64,000 nucleotides of DNA from Spirosoma profusum (lineage in GTDB: Bacteria; Bacteroidota; Bacteroidia; Cytophagales; Spirosomataceae): the NCBI RefSeq assembly GCF_014699005.1, contig NZ_JACWZY010000003.1, positions 124,001-188,000 of the forward strand, read 5' to 3'. Positions 9,464-17,396 of the stretch are shown here, one piece after another. How positions within the stretch are numbered: the stretch's first letter is position 1; the number at the start of each line of letters is the position of its first letter. The notes beneath the pieces are model-generated. The model saw nothing but the letters and a program-made list of their open reading frames with translations. It ran no database searches and had not been told where the DNA came from. Position numbers and translations under genes: made by a program.

Positions 9464-11155
9464 ATGTCCTCTCAGATTAGGAATTTCAGTCGGATAAAGT
9501 GGTACGTCCTGTTTTATTCATTCATTCTCATATTCACTCATTCACACATTGCCACTGCCCACATTGGCAGTTCGGGCATTATTGTTCAGAAACAGGTCGG
9601 TAAATACCAGCTTTTAATCAGCGTTAGCCCACCCGACGTAGTGCCCGGAACCGCGAGGGTGACTGTATTTGTCGAACAGGGACGGGTTCGTGAAATTGGT
9701 GCGCGGCCCATCTATTTCCGCTCGGGCGATGAAGGTGCCCCAACGCACGATATTCTCACCACTGTTAGTCAGAACCGCTACGAAGCCGATTTATGGCTGA
9801 TGGATTCCGGTGCATCGAGCATAGAAATAAGCATCGACGGCCCCGATGGAAAACAACAGGTGGTCGTGCCCGTTATGGCCATTGCTACCGCCATGCGCGA
9901 CATGCCTGCCGGAACCGGTTGGGGCTTAGCGGCAATGGGGCTGTTACTGATCGTGATGCTGATTACGATTATCGGAGCCAGTAATGCGGATGGTATTACA
10001 GCACCTGATCAACCTGTAACGCCTGTGCTACGTCGCAAACGATTGATCGGTATGGGTATTGGTCTGGTAAGCGTTACGTTGATTCTGGTCGGATGGCGCT
10101 CGTGGTGGAACAGTACGGCTGAGGAATACAAGAGCGAGCAACTTTACCAGCCTACACGGATCAATACGTCGGTACGTATCACCGATGCGCAACGGCAACT
10201 CACCATTCAGTTCGATACGGCAGGAGCGAAAAACCAGCGAAAACGGCTTTTCAGCTACCTTCTGCCCGATCATGGTAAATTGATGCATACCTTCATCGTT
10301 CGGATACCGGGGCTGGATGCATTTGCGCATTTACACCCAAACCGGCGCGATACGTTGAACTACAATGCTACGTTGCCAACCATGTTTCCGGGTGGGAAAT
10401 ATCTGGTTTATTCGGATGTCGTTTACCGAAGCGGCTTTACCGAAACGCTGACAGACACTATCGACGTACCATTTCTGAAAATCAGTGCCGAAGCAGCCGC
10501 CAACGCCAAACCCTCCGACCCGGACGATAGCTGGCTCGTCACCGAACCGATGGGTGTGAAAGCCAGCGCCGTGAACGTACCGCACCTCGACAATGACATG
10601 GTAGTTTGTGGTAAACCGGGGGCCAGTGTTACGTTGGAAGATGGGTCAACCATGCTCTGGATGGATAAGCCGAGCCAGATACTGGAATCGGGTAAACTCT
10701 ATACGCTGAAATTCGCCGTTGCCGATTCGAAGGGCAAAGCAGCCGCACTTGAACCGTATCTGGGAATGCCCGGTCATGCGGCCATACTACGTTCCGATGG
10801 GTCAGTTTATATTCATCTTCATCCCGTCGGTACGTATTCGATGGCGGCCGAAGGGTCTATGGTGGGACGTATTGCTGATACGTCGCGGACGTTTCATTAC
10901 CCGAATGCCGTTCAGTTCCGCGACAGCATCGATGCGTACGTGCAGAAATTGAAAACCGTGCCCGAAGCCGAAAAGAATACGTTACTGGCGGCCGCTATGC
11001 CTGGTATGAATCATGTCATGAAAGTGGCTAACATGGTTGAGTTTCCGTATGCGTTTCCGCGCGCAGGTCATTACCGAATTTGGGTGCAGGTGAAACGGAA
11101 TGGGCGCGTGCTGACGGGCGTGTTCGATACACAGGTGAATGACCCCTTGCTTTGA
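9464..11155 (+). CDS. Exported two-domain protein with two central membrane helices and HxH motifs (candidate copper protein)
   Basis: 563 residues. The chosen start (ATG 9464) puts a signal peptide at 11-32 ending ATA; cleavage there would expose an N-terminal histidine (His33, then IGSSG). A beta-rich domain runs to about 150 and includes PTHD (His95, Asp96). Two hydrophobic helices follow (WGLAAMGLLLIVMLITIIGA; LIGMGIGLVSVTLILVGW). A large extracytoplasmic part has AFAHLHP and later GMPGHAAIL and YIHLHPVG, both with HxH, and ends PYAFPRAGHYRIWVQVKRNG, as in YtkA/FixH-like domains. The order domain, two helices, domain, with a mature N-terminal His, resembles PmoB of copper monooxygenases; an N-terminal His is also typical of CopC. 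A longer start at 9404 would overlap the upstream gene and disrupt the signal peptide. Confidence 0.8.
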   Translation: MSSQIRNFSRIKWYVLFYSFILIFTHSHIATAHIGSSGIIVQKQVGKYQLLISVSPPDVVPGTARVTVFVEQGRVREIGARPIYFRSGDEGAPTHDILTTVSQNRYEADLWLMDSGASSIEISIDGPDGKQQVVVPVMAIATAMRDMPAGTGWGLAAMGLLLIVMLITIIGASNADGITAPDQPVTPVLRRKRLIGMGIGLVSVTLILVGWRSWWNSTAEEYKSEQLYQPTRINTSVRITDAQRQLTIQFDTAGAKNQRKRLFSYLLPDHGKLMHTFIVRIPGLDAFAHLHPNRRDTLNYNATLPTMFPGGKYLVYSDVVYRSGFTETLTDTIDVPFLKISAEAAANAKPSDPDDSWLVTEPMGVKASAVNVPHLDNDMVVCGKPGASVTLEDGSTMLWMDKPSQILESGKLYTLKFAVADSKGKAAALEPYLGMPGHAAILRSDGSVYIHLHPVGTYSMAAEGSMVGRIADTSRTFHYPNAVQFRDSIDAYVQKLKTVPEAEKNTLLAAAMPGMNHVMKVANMVEFPYAFPRAGHYRIWVQVKRNGRVLTGVFDTQVNDPLL

Positions 11156-11251
11156 AGCAGTAGTTTAGCCGGTTTTTTGGTTTTTGTCTGGGTAAATCAA
11201 CAACCCAGCGCTATGTTGGGAAAACGCTTTCGCTACAATTTGTCCTGCTTT

Positions 11252-12196
11252 ATGGCTCAATCTGTAACCCGTCGTCAGGCATTAACCGCACTGACGGCCA
11301 CCACTGGCGCATCGCTTATGTCAACGTCGGCATTGCCCGCAGCTAACCCAACGGCTGCCGCTCCTTTTACCTTGTGCCTGAATATGAGCACGATTCGGGG
11401 CCACAAACTTGGTTTTGTGAAGGAACTGGAAGTGGCTTCCAAAGCAGGGTTTCGTTCGGTGGAGATATGGATTGAAACGTTGCAAACGTATCTGAAATCG
11501 GGTGCTACGTCTGCTGACGCGCGTAAAGTGCTGGCCGATACGGGTATCAAAGTGGAAAATGCCATTGGTTTTGCGCCCTGGATTGTGGACGACGAAGCTA
11601 CCCGCACAAAAGGTCTCGACCAGATGAAGCGCGAAATGGAGATGCTGGCGGAAGTTGGATGCAAACGTGTAGCCACGCCCCCCATTGGGGCGCAAACGCC
11701 AGGAAGCCCAAAAGTTGATTTATACAAAGCCGCCGAACGTTATCGGGCCATTCTGGAAATTGGCGACAAAACGGGCGTAGTGCCTCAACTGGAACTATGG
11801 GGCTTTTCGCCGAATCTGAGTAAGCTAAGTGAAGTCATGTTCGTAGCTATCGAAACCGGCCATCCATCGGCGCGGGTACTGCTTGATATTTACCACCTCT
11901 ACAAAGGCGGGACTCCTGTTGAGGTTCTAAAACTGGTTGGCAAACCGGCGATGGAAATTTTCCACGTAAACGACTACACAAAGGATTTTCCCCGCGAAAA
12001 AATCACCGACGCCGACCGTGTTTTCCCGGGCGATGGTATAGCGCCAATCAAGGAAACGCTCAAGATCATCAAGCGCACCGACCAACCTATCATCCTATCG
12101 CTGGAGGTATTCAACAAAACCTACTACGCGCAGGATGCCGCAACCGTCACACAAACGGCTATGACCAAAATGAAGGCGATGGTAGCAGGAGTGTAA
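11252..12196 (+). CDS. Sugar phosphate isomerase/epimerase-like TIM barrel, Tat-exported
   Basis: 314 residues from the ATG at 11252. The N-terminus SVTRRQALTALTATTGASLM has twin arginines followed by a hydrophobic stretch, a Tat signal. The mature protein is a xylose-isomerase-like (AP endonuclease 2 superfamily) barrel: GFRSVEIWIETL, GCKRVATPPIG, VPQLELWGFSPNL, ARVLLDIYHLYKGG, IFHVNDYTKDFP, FPGDGIAPIKETL. The Glu, Asp-His, His-x-Asn-Asp and late Glu (ILSLEVFN) are the expected divalent metal ligands. The substrate is probably a sugar or cyclitol but cannot be named. An upstream in-frame ATG at 11177 would add 25 residues before the Tat motif, so the later start is preferred. The gene starts 97 bp after the upstream plus-strand gene; a family A repeat follows its stop. 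Confidence 0.88.
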   Translation: MAQSVTRRQALTALTATTGASLMSTSALPAANPTAAAPFTLCLNMSTIRGHKLGFVKELEVASKAGFRSVEIWIETLQTYLKSGATSADARKVLADTGIKVENAIGFAPWIVDDEATRTKGLDQMKREMEMLAEVGCKRVATPPIGAQTPGSPKVDLYKAAERYRAILEIGDKTGVVPQLELWGFSPNLSKLSEVMFVAIETGHPSARVLLDIYHLYKGGTPVEVLKLVGKPAMEIFHVNDYTKDFPREKITDADRVFPGDGIAPIKETLKIIKRTDQPIILSLEVFNKTYYAQDAATVTQTAMTKMKAMVAGV

Positions 12197-12216
12197 TCGC
12201 TGGTAGGCAGTCGTCG

Positions 12217-12309
12217 TTTTTTGTCATTCTGACGAAGGAAGAATCTTAATGTACCTCAACTCACAAATAAGGATGCTTTAAGATTCTTCCTTCGTCAGAA
12301 TGACAAAAA
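12217..12309. repeat. Intergenic nested palindrome, family A copy 2
   Basis: Two near-perfect arms of about 34 nt between convergent genes (sugar isomerase-like gene and SDR). Within the arm, ATTCT (of GTCATTCTGACG) pairs with AGAAT (of GGAAGAATC). A run of T on one side and A on the other would also let it act as a bidirectional terminator. Confidence 0.9.
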
Positions 12310-12353
12310 TGCTAATTGCCAGCGTCTTTAAGTTTGAATAGCTGCGCTACCAA

Positions 12354-13127
12354 TCAATACGCCCAGGCCATCAATCCACCATCAACGGCAATCGTTTGGC
12401 CGGTGACGTAACCCGAAGCAGGCATACTCAGAAAGGAAACCACCGACGCGACTTCTTCCGGTTCACCAACGCGATTCATGGGTGTTCGCTTAAGAATTGC
12501 CGCTAGTTTTTCGGGATTGTTCAGCACGGGCGAAGCCAAAGGCGTTTTGATGTACCAGGGCGCTACCGAATTGACCCGGATGCCATCGCCAGCCCATTCT
12601 ACTGCCAAATTTCGGGTCAGTTGCACCAAAGCGGCTTTGGTCATGCCATAAAGCGACCCGCTGCTGGTAGACGCTAACCCAGATACCGACGACACAAAAA
12701 TAACCCGTCCGCCAGTCTCCGAGGATTTTAGTAATGAATAAGCTGCCTGAGTCATTTCGTAAGCCGAGCGCAGGTTCGTATTCAGTACTACGTCGTAATC
12801 GGCGGAACTATAGTCGGCGGTGGATTTGCGAATGTTCGTACCAGCGTTGTTCACCAAAATATCCAGGCTACCCCACGTTTTGGTAACCGCTTCGATAACC
12901 TGAGATGCTACGTTCGGCTGACTCACGTCGGCCGCTATGCCTTCGACGGAGTGGCCCTGTTGCCGATATTCCGTTAATTTTTGCTGAAGTAACGTATTGT
13001 CGCGGGCTACGATGAACACGGATGCGCCAAGATCGAGAAACTGCTGAACGATGGCTTCACCGATGCCTTTAGTGCCGCCCGTTACGAGTGCGCGTTGGCC
13101 ACGTAGCGACCAGAGCGATGGATTCAT
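12354..13127 (-). CDS. SDR-family oxidoreductase (tropinone-reductase-like)
   Basis: 257 residues from ATG 13127 (MNPSLWSL). Classical short-chain dehydrogenase: cofactor loop [10 protein letters not shown] near residue 15, NNAGTN motif, catalytic Ser in IFVSSVSG and YxxxK as YGMTK. It ends with [13 protein letters not shown], typical of FabG-like and tropinone-reductase-like members. It should reduce a ketone or oxidise an alcohol with NAD(P)H in the cytoplasm; the substrate is unknown. A longer start at 13154 exists, but it would place the coding region over the promoter of the B12 riboswitch transcript, which diverges from here; the conserved MNPS-type start is preferred. Confidence 0.9.
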   Translation of the reverse strand: MNPSLWSLRGQRALVTGGTKGIGEAIVQQFLDLGASVFIVARDNTLLQQKLTEYRQQGHSVEGIAADVSQPNVASQVIEAVTKTWGSLDILVNNAGTNIRKSTADYSSADYDVVLNTNLRSAYEMTQAAYSLLKSSETGGRVIFVSSVSGLASTSSGSLYGMTKAALVQLTRNLAVEWAGDGIRVNSVAPWYIKTPLASPVLNNPEKLAAILKRTPMNRVGEPEEVASVVSFLSMPASGYVTGQTIAVDGGLMAWAY

Positions 13128-13134
13128 AAATCGA

Positions 13135-13169
13135 TTTGTTAAGATATTCTGCAAATAACGCTACCTTTG
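13135..13169 (+). promoter_or_regulatory. Promoter of the cobalamin riboswitch transcript
   Basis: TTTG (13135-13138) and TACCTTTG (13162-13169) match the Bacteroidota -33 and -7 boxes, 23 nt apart. They lie immediately before the first conserved riboswitch bases, so transcription probably starts near 13176. Confidence 0.65.
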
Positions 13170-13175
13170 CGCTTA

Positions 13176-13490
13176 GTTTTCGGTGCCTGATGCCATTTCA
13201 AGATGGCTTTCAAGGCTTAAAAGGGAAGTTGGTGTAACTCCAGCGCTGTCCCCGCAACTGTAAATCATAGTTAATGAATAATGATTAATTTTTAATGAAT
13301 AATGATGAATAGATAATGAATAATCAAGGCTAGCGTAAGCAACCATTATTCATCATTCATTAACCAATATTCATTAACCATCACCCATTATCCATTAAAG
13401 ATTCGGTTCTCTCTACATGGTCACTGCGCTGATTATCAGTGCGGGAAGGCTTGAGCCGATGTGATGAGTCAGGAGACCTGCCGACGATCA
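13176..13490 (+). ncRNA. Cobalamin riboswitch with a large internal insertion
   Basis: Conserved B12-riboswitch blocks are present in order: the 5' GGTGCC, AAAAGGGAA followed by a stem (GTTGGTG/ACTCCAGC), the B12 core CGCTGTCCCCGCAACTGTAA, the CACTGC...GTGCGGGAAGGC hairpin, and the 3' AGTCAGGAGACCTGCC. Such elements bind adenosylcobalamin or another cobalamin and reduce expression of the genes downstream. About 130 nt of AT-rich palindromic sequence (13270-13400) interrupts the region between the core and the CACTGC hairpin, where usually only a short stem occurs. The TonB receptor gene starts about 90 bp downstream. Confidence 0.95.
13270..13400. repeat. AT-rich palindromic repeat inserted in the riboswitch
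   Basis: Left arm built of repeated TTAATGAATAATG units (13270-13325), right arm of CATTATTCATCATTCATTAAC and related units (13342-13400). Together they can fold into one long A/T hairpin. A related AATGAATAATGGGTAATG sequence lies at 44886-44958. Confidence 0.8.
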
Positions 13491-13580
13491 TCCGCTGTTC
13501 TGGTGTTCGGAGGAAACGCCCCAACCGCGTGTCGATAGAAATCGATTGGTTTCGACACATTTTTTAACATCAATTGTGAA

Positions 13581-15518
13581 ATGCAAGCCCTTCGGTGGTG
13601 GGTTTTGGGCCTGTTTGCCGGTGTTTTGACCGGACAACGTAGCGTCGCGCAAACGGATTCGTTGCGGACGACTTCGGTTGTGTCGCTGTCGGTGGTGACG
13701 GTGCGAGCCATTGCGCCCGAACGGTTCATTGCGGGTCAGAAGCTCCAGCGCATTGATTCCACTACGTTGCTTCAGTTTCAGTTTGGCTCGCTGACCGATT
13801 TACTGACCTTTAATACGCCACTGGCATTCAAAAACTACGGTTCGGGTCAGTTGGCTACGGTTTCGTTTCGCGGTACGTCGGCGAATCATACGGCTGTGCT
13901 CTGGAATGGTATCAACATCAATCAGCCGAATCTGGGACAAACCGATTTTTCGACGCTTCCTGTGGCTGGTTTCGACCTATTATCGGTGCAGTACGGGGCT
14001 GGTGGTTGTGTGGTTGGGTCCGATGCTGTGGGCGGGAGTGTTCTTCTGAGTAGCGCGCCTGACTGGAAGCAAAAGTTCAGTGTTACGTTGGGCCAGCAAC
14101 TGGCTTCGTTTCAAAATTACCAGACACAACTCGGTATTCGATATGGAACTAAGTTGGGCGAAAACTGGCAGTTTTCCGGTCGATCATTCGGGTATAGGCA
14201 CCAGTTAAACAATACGTACCCCTATCAGGAACGACGCGGCTATTTCCTCGAACCATCGACAACGGCCCAGCGTGGACTGGTGCAGGATTTGTTTTTTCGC
14301 CATAAAAGCGGGAAACAGATTTCAGTGAATGCGTGGCTGACTGATAATGACCTGATTATTGCTCCACAAGACCCTATTGCACGCGAACGTACTCGGACCC
14401 AATCGGCTCGTTTTCTTACTACCTATGAAGCCAATCAACTTAGTATTCGAATGGGCTGGATTCGCGACCTGATTGATTATGCAAAAGAAGATTTCTCGGG
14501 CCCGAGCCATACTGAAACTGACCGTCTTATAAGTCGTGTCGAACGGGAGTTTAATCTCTGGCCGGGGCACCAATCGGTCAATCTGAATCTGCGTGTTGGT
14601 GGCGAGTGGTCGCATTACCGCACGAGAACCGACGGGTACGGTGGTAGATTGATTACCGAAAATCGACAGGATTTGTATGCTTTGCTACGTCTCCAGACGA
14701 ATCGCTGGTTAGTCTCGGCCAATGTTCGGCAGGCGTTTGTCACGCGCTTCAATCCGCCCCTGACCCCTTCGCTGGGCGTTGAATACAAACTGGTTCAACG
14801 TAGCATCTGGAATGTAATCGCCAAAAGTTCAATTGGTTATAGCTACCGCGTTCCTACGTTGAATGAGCGTTACTGGCTTGTGCTAGGCAATCCTGACCAG
14901 CGACCGGAGCGAGGTATGAACATAGAAGGCGGGCTGGCTGCAACTGCTGCGTTCTCCGATCAGTTAAAGCTAACTGCTGAAGCTACTGCCTATCACAACC
15001 GCGTCGATGATTGGGCGTACTGGAATCCGACCAAAAATTACCATGTTGAAAACCTGCAATTGGTCGTAGCGCGTGGGCTGGAGCTGACCACTACGTTGAC
15101 TTACACACGTAATGGCTGGCAGGCAGGTTTACGGGCGGGATACGCTTACACACGGGCCTCTCAGGAGCGCGTGTATGATACGTATGCACAGGACGTAGTA
15201 GGCAAACAACTGGTTTACGTTCCGATGCATACCGGTACGTTCAACGTATACGTTCAACGTACCAAAACTCGCCTGACTGTTCAGACGCAAACGTCATCAC
15301 GACGCTACGTTACGTTCGATAATACTCAGTTTTTCAAAGGTGTTACGTTGGCGAACGTATTGCTGGAGCATTTAATGAAACTCGGTCCGGTACCTGTTCG
15401 CGTGCAGGGGCAGGCCAACAACGTATTCGATGCATTGGCCATCAGCGCCAAACGGAATGCCCTTCCGGGACGTAACTGGGCAATAAATCTGATTATTAAT
15501 TTTCCATCTAATACCTAA
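13581..15518 (+). CDS. btuB: TonB-dependent outer membrane receptor, probably for cobalamin
   Basis: 645 residues with signal peptide WWVLGLFAGVLTGQRSVAQ. The plug domain lies at about 45-165 (GSLTDLLTFNTPLAFKNYGS, TVSFRGTSANHTAVLWNGIN, GGCVVGSDAVGGSVLL). A 22-strand-type barrel follows, full of alternating aromatic strands, ending in ALPGRNWAINLIINF near the C-terminus. The length fits BtuB-like transporters (about 600-650) and it lacks the SusC N-terminal extension. The cobalamin role is inferred from the riboswitch directly upstream. Its stop codon shares a base with the start of the next gene (TAATG), indicating translational coupling. Confidence 0.9.
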   Translation: MQALRWWVLGLFAGVLTGQRSVAQTDSLRTTSVVSLSVVTVRAIAPERFIAGQKLQRIDSTTLLQFQFGSLTDLLTFNTPLAFKNYGSGQLATVSFRGTSANHTAVLWNGININQPNLGQTDFSTLPVAGFDLLSVQYGAGGCVVGSDAVGGSVLLSSAPDWKQKFSVTLGQQLASFQNYQTQLGIRYGTKLGENWQFSGRSFGYRHQLNNTYPYQERRGYFLEPSTTAQRGLVQDLFFRHKSGKQISVNAWLTDNDLIIAPQDPIARERTRTQSARFLTTYEANQLSIRMGWIRDLIDYAKEDFSGPSHTETDRLISRVEREFNLWPGHQSVNLNLRVGGEWSHYRTRTDGYGGRLITENRQDLYALLRLQTNRWLVSANVRQAFVTRFNPPLTPSLGVEYKLVQRSIWNVIAKSSIGYSYRVPTLNERYWLVLGNPDQRPERGMNIEGGLAATAAFSDQLKLTAEATAYHNRVDDWAYWNPTKNYHVENLQLVVARGLELTTTLTYTRNGWQAGLRAGYAYTRASQERVYDTYAQDVVGKQLVYVPMHTGTFNVYVQRTKTRLTVQTQTSSRRYVTFDNTQFFKGVTLANVLLEHLMKLGPVPVRVQGQANNVFDALAISAKRNALPGRNWAINLIINFPSNT

Positions 15519-16573
15519 TGAAAAAACAATCGACGAAAGGACTGGCCCTGATTGTACTGGCACTGAGCGTGTGGAATTGTAAAACCTCTGATCCAGAGCC
15601 AACCCCTTATGAATCAGGAGTTTTTATTCTGAACTCAGGAAATTTTTCCGATAACAATGGCACTGTCTCATTTCTGCCACGTGGGAGTCAGACGGCTTTG
15701 ACGGATATTTTTCGGTCGGCTAATCCTGATCTGACATTGAGCGGGGGTATGCAGGGGTATGCCGATATAAGTGGTAAAGGATTGATTCTGGTTGATAACA
15801 GCACAGCGGGGCAGGATAAGGTTGAAGTGGTGGAAGCCGGTACGTTTAAAACCCGGTTTACGCTGAAATCGCCTGATATCGAAAATCCGCGTCAGGCGAT
15901 TCAGGTTGGGCCTAATCGGGCCTACGTTAGCTGCTGGGACGTATCGGGTGACTTCTCGAAAGGTACATTCTACAAAGATCCTGGCTATATCGCTGTTGTT
16001 GATTTGAATAGCAGTAAAGTCACAAAGAAAATCCTGGCGGTGAAAGGTGTAGAGCGGATGGTGCTGGTCGGAACTGAAGTGTTTGTGGGCAGTACGACCT
16101 ACAGTGGTGATAAAAATCTGCTGATTGTTGACGCGAATACGGATGAAGTAAAGCAACGTATCGAATTCAGTGCAACACCGGAACTAATTGGGCTTGATTT
16201 CGATGGAAAACTCTGGATACTGGCCGGAAAGGATCTGGTGCAGATTGAGCCTGCCACCCGCGCCACGATCAAGCGGTTAACGTTTGCCACGGCGCCGAGT
16301 AATGTTACGTTCAGTGCCGATAGAAAGCGATTCTATTACAACCTAAGCGGCAAAACCTATCGGCTCGATAACACGTCAACTACGGCCTCGGGAAGTCAGA
16401 TCATTGCCCGTACATTTAATACGTTGGGCGTCGATCCCCAAACGAAGACAATTTATGGGGCAGTCGTTCCGTCATACAAGCAGGCGGGGTACGTAGTGCG
16501 ATATGACGAAGGTGGTACGTTAATCGATTCGGTAAAAGTCGAAATCGGACCATCTGGTTTCTACTTCCGATGA
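15518..16573 (+). CDS. YncE/DUF5074-like beta-propeller lipoprotein of the B12 operon
   Basis: 351 residues. Lipoprotein signal with LSVWNC as lipobox (Cys about 21). The mature part repeats propeller-blade strands (GVFILNSGNFSDNNGTVSFL, YIAVVDLNSSKVTKKILAV, NLLIVDANTDEVKQRIEF, LDFDGKLWILAGKDLVQIE), as in YncE/DUF5074 surface proteins of Bacteroidota. Such lipoproteins often sit beside B12 TonB receptors and are thought to help capture ligand at the surface. Its start overlaps the receptor stop and its own stop overlaps the next start (ATGA), so the three genes form one coupled operon under the riboswitch. The binding role is inference. Confidence 0.85.
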   Translation: MKKQSTKGLALIVLALSVWNCKTSDPEPTPYESGVFILNSGNFSDNNGTVSFLPRGSQTALTDIFRSANPDLTLSGGMQGYADISGKGLILVDNSTAGQDKVEVVEAGTFKTRFTLKSPDIENPRQAIQVGPNRAYVSCWDVSGDFSKGTFYKDPGYIAVVDLNSSKVTKKILAVKGVERMVLVGTEVFVGSTTYSGDKNLLIVDANTDEVKQRIEFSATPELIGLDFDGKLWILAGKDLVQIEPATRATIKRLTFATAPSNVTFSADRKRFYYNLSGKTYRLDNTSTTASGSQIIARTFNTLGVDPQTKTIYGAVVPSYKQAGYVVRYDEGGTLIDSVKVEIGPSGFYFR

Positions 16574-17262
16574 ACCGGGAGCGGGCGATTATGAACTGGA
16601 GCGGGGGCAAAGATTCTGCCCTCGCTTTGTTTTCGGCTCTCCAGTCTGGGAGATGGAACGTTACGTCGCTACTGACGTCGGTGAATGAGCTGCACCAGCG
16701 AGTAAGTATGCATGGTGTACGTATCGAACTGCTTCAGGAACAGGCCGATCGATTACAACTTCCGCTGGAAATGCTACGTCTCCCCGGCGACGTATCGATG
16801 GAACTTTACGACGCTCGTATGGCCGAAATGCTTCGAAAGTTTCAGGAACAGGACGTAACGACGGCTCTTTTCGGCGATATTTTTCTGGAAGATTTACGCC
16901 AGTATCGCGAAACACAACTGGCCAGCGTGAATATGAAAGCCAGCTTTCTACTCTGGCAACGTAACACCACCGAACTGATTCACGAATTTGTCGATCTGGG
17001 CTTTCGGGCGGTGCTGGTATGCGTGAATGAAAAGCACCTGCCTGCTGATTTTGTAGGCCGTGAACTTGATCTTGATTTACTCAAAGACCTTCCCAAAACC
17101 GTTGACCCTTGCGGTGAAAATGGAGAATATCACTCGTTTGTGTACGACGGGCCGATTTTTTCATCACCAATTCCGTTTGTGAAAGGTGAAGTTGTTCGTA
17201 AGGCATATTCTTCGTCTGCTGGGCAGTGGGATAATGGGTTTTGGTATCAGGATTTGTTGTGA
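16570..17262 (+). CDS. Diphthine-ammonia-ligase-like ATP-pyrophosphatase (COG2102/Dph6 family)
   Basis: 230 residues. The PP-loop SGGKDS is at residues 11-16, in the N-type ATP-pyrophosphatase fold, followed by SVNELHQRVSMHGVR, LPLEMLRLPGD, ALFGDIFLEDLRQYRE and the family-typical GENGEYHSFVYDGPIF. In eukaryotes and archaea this family amidates diphthine on elongation factor 2. Bacteria lack diphthamide, so the substrate here must differ. It is the last gene of the riboswitch operon, with an ATGA overlap, so a role in corrinoid metabolism (for instance amide handling or salvage) is a reasonable inference but unproven. A later start, MNWSGG at 16591, is possible. Confidence 0.88.
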   Translation: MNRERAIMNWSGGKDSALALFSALQSGRWNVTSLLTSVNELHQRVSMHGVRIELLQEQADRLQLPLEMLRLPGDVSMELYDARMAEMLRKFQEQDVTTALFGDIFLEDLRQYRETQLASVNMKASFLLWQRNTTELIHEFVDLGFRAVLVCVNEKHLPADFVGRELDLDLLKDLPKTVDPCGENGEYHSFVYDGPIFSSPIPFVKGEVVRKAYSSSAGQWDNGFWYQDLL

Positions 17263-17271
17263 AATGGTAGA

Positions 17272-17365
17272 TTTTTTGTCATGCTGACGAAGGAAGCATC
17301 TTAAAGATTCATTACGCTCAAGTTGGGACGCTTTAAGATGCTTCCCTCGTCAGCATGACAAAAAA
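17272..17365. repeat. Intergenic nested palindrome, family A copy 3
   Basis: Two arms of about 33 nt between convergent genes (B12 operon and SDR). Here the arm carries ATGCT (GTCATGCTGACG) paired with AGCAT (GGAAGCATC): a double change relative to copy 2 that keeps the pairing. Confidence 0.9.
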
Positions 17366-17396
17366 CTCGCTGACAAAAACTGCTCACCAACAAAAA

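Noticed and set aside
13270-13400. Possible CRISPR-like array
   Set aside because: The short AATGAATAATG units are irregular, with no constant repeat/spacer length and no cas gene. They form a palindrome instead.
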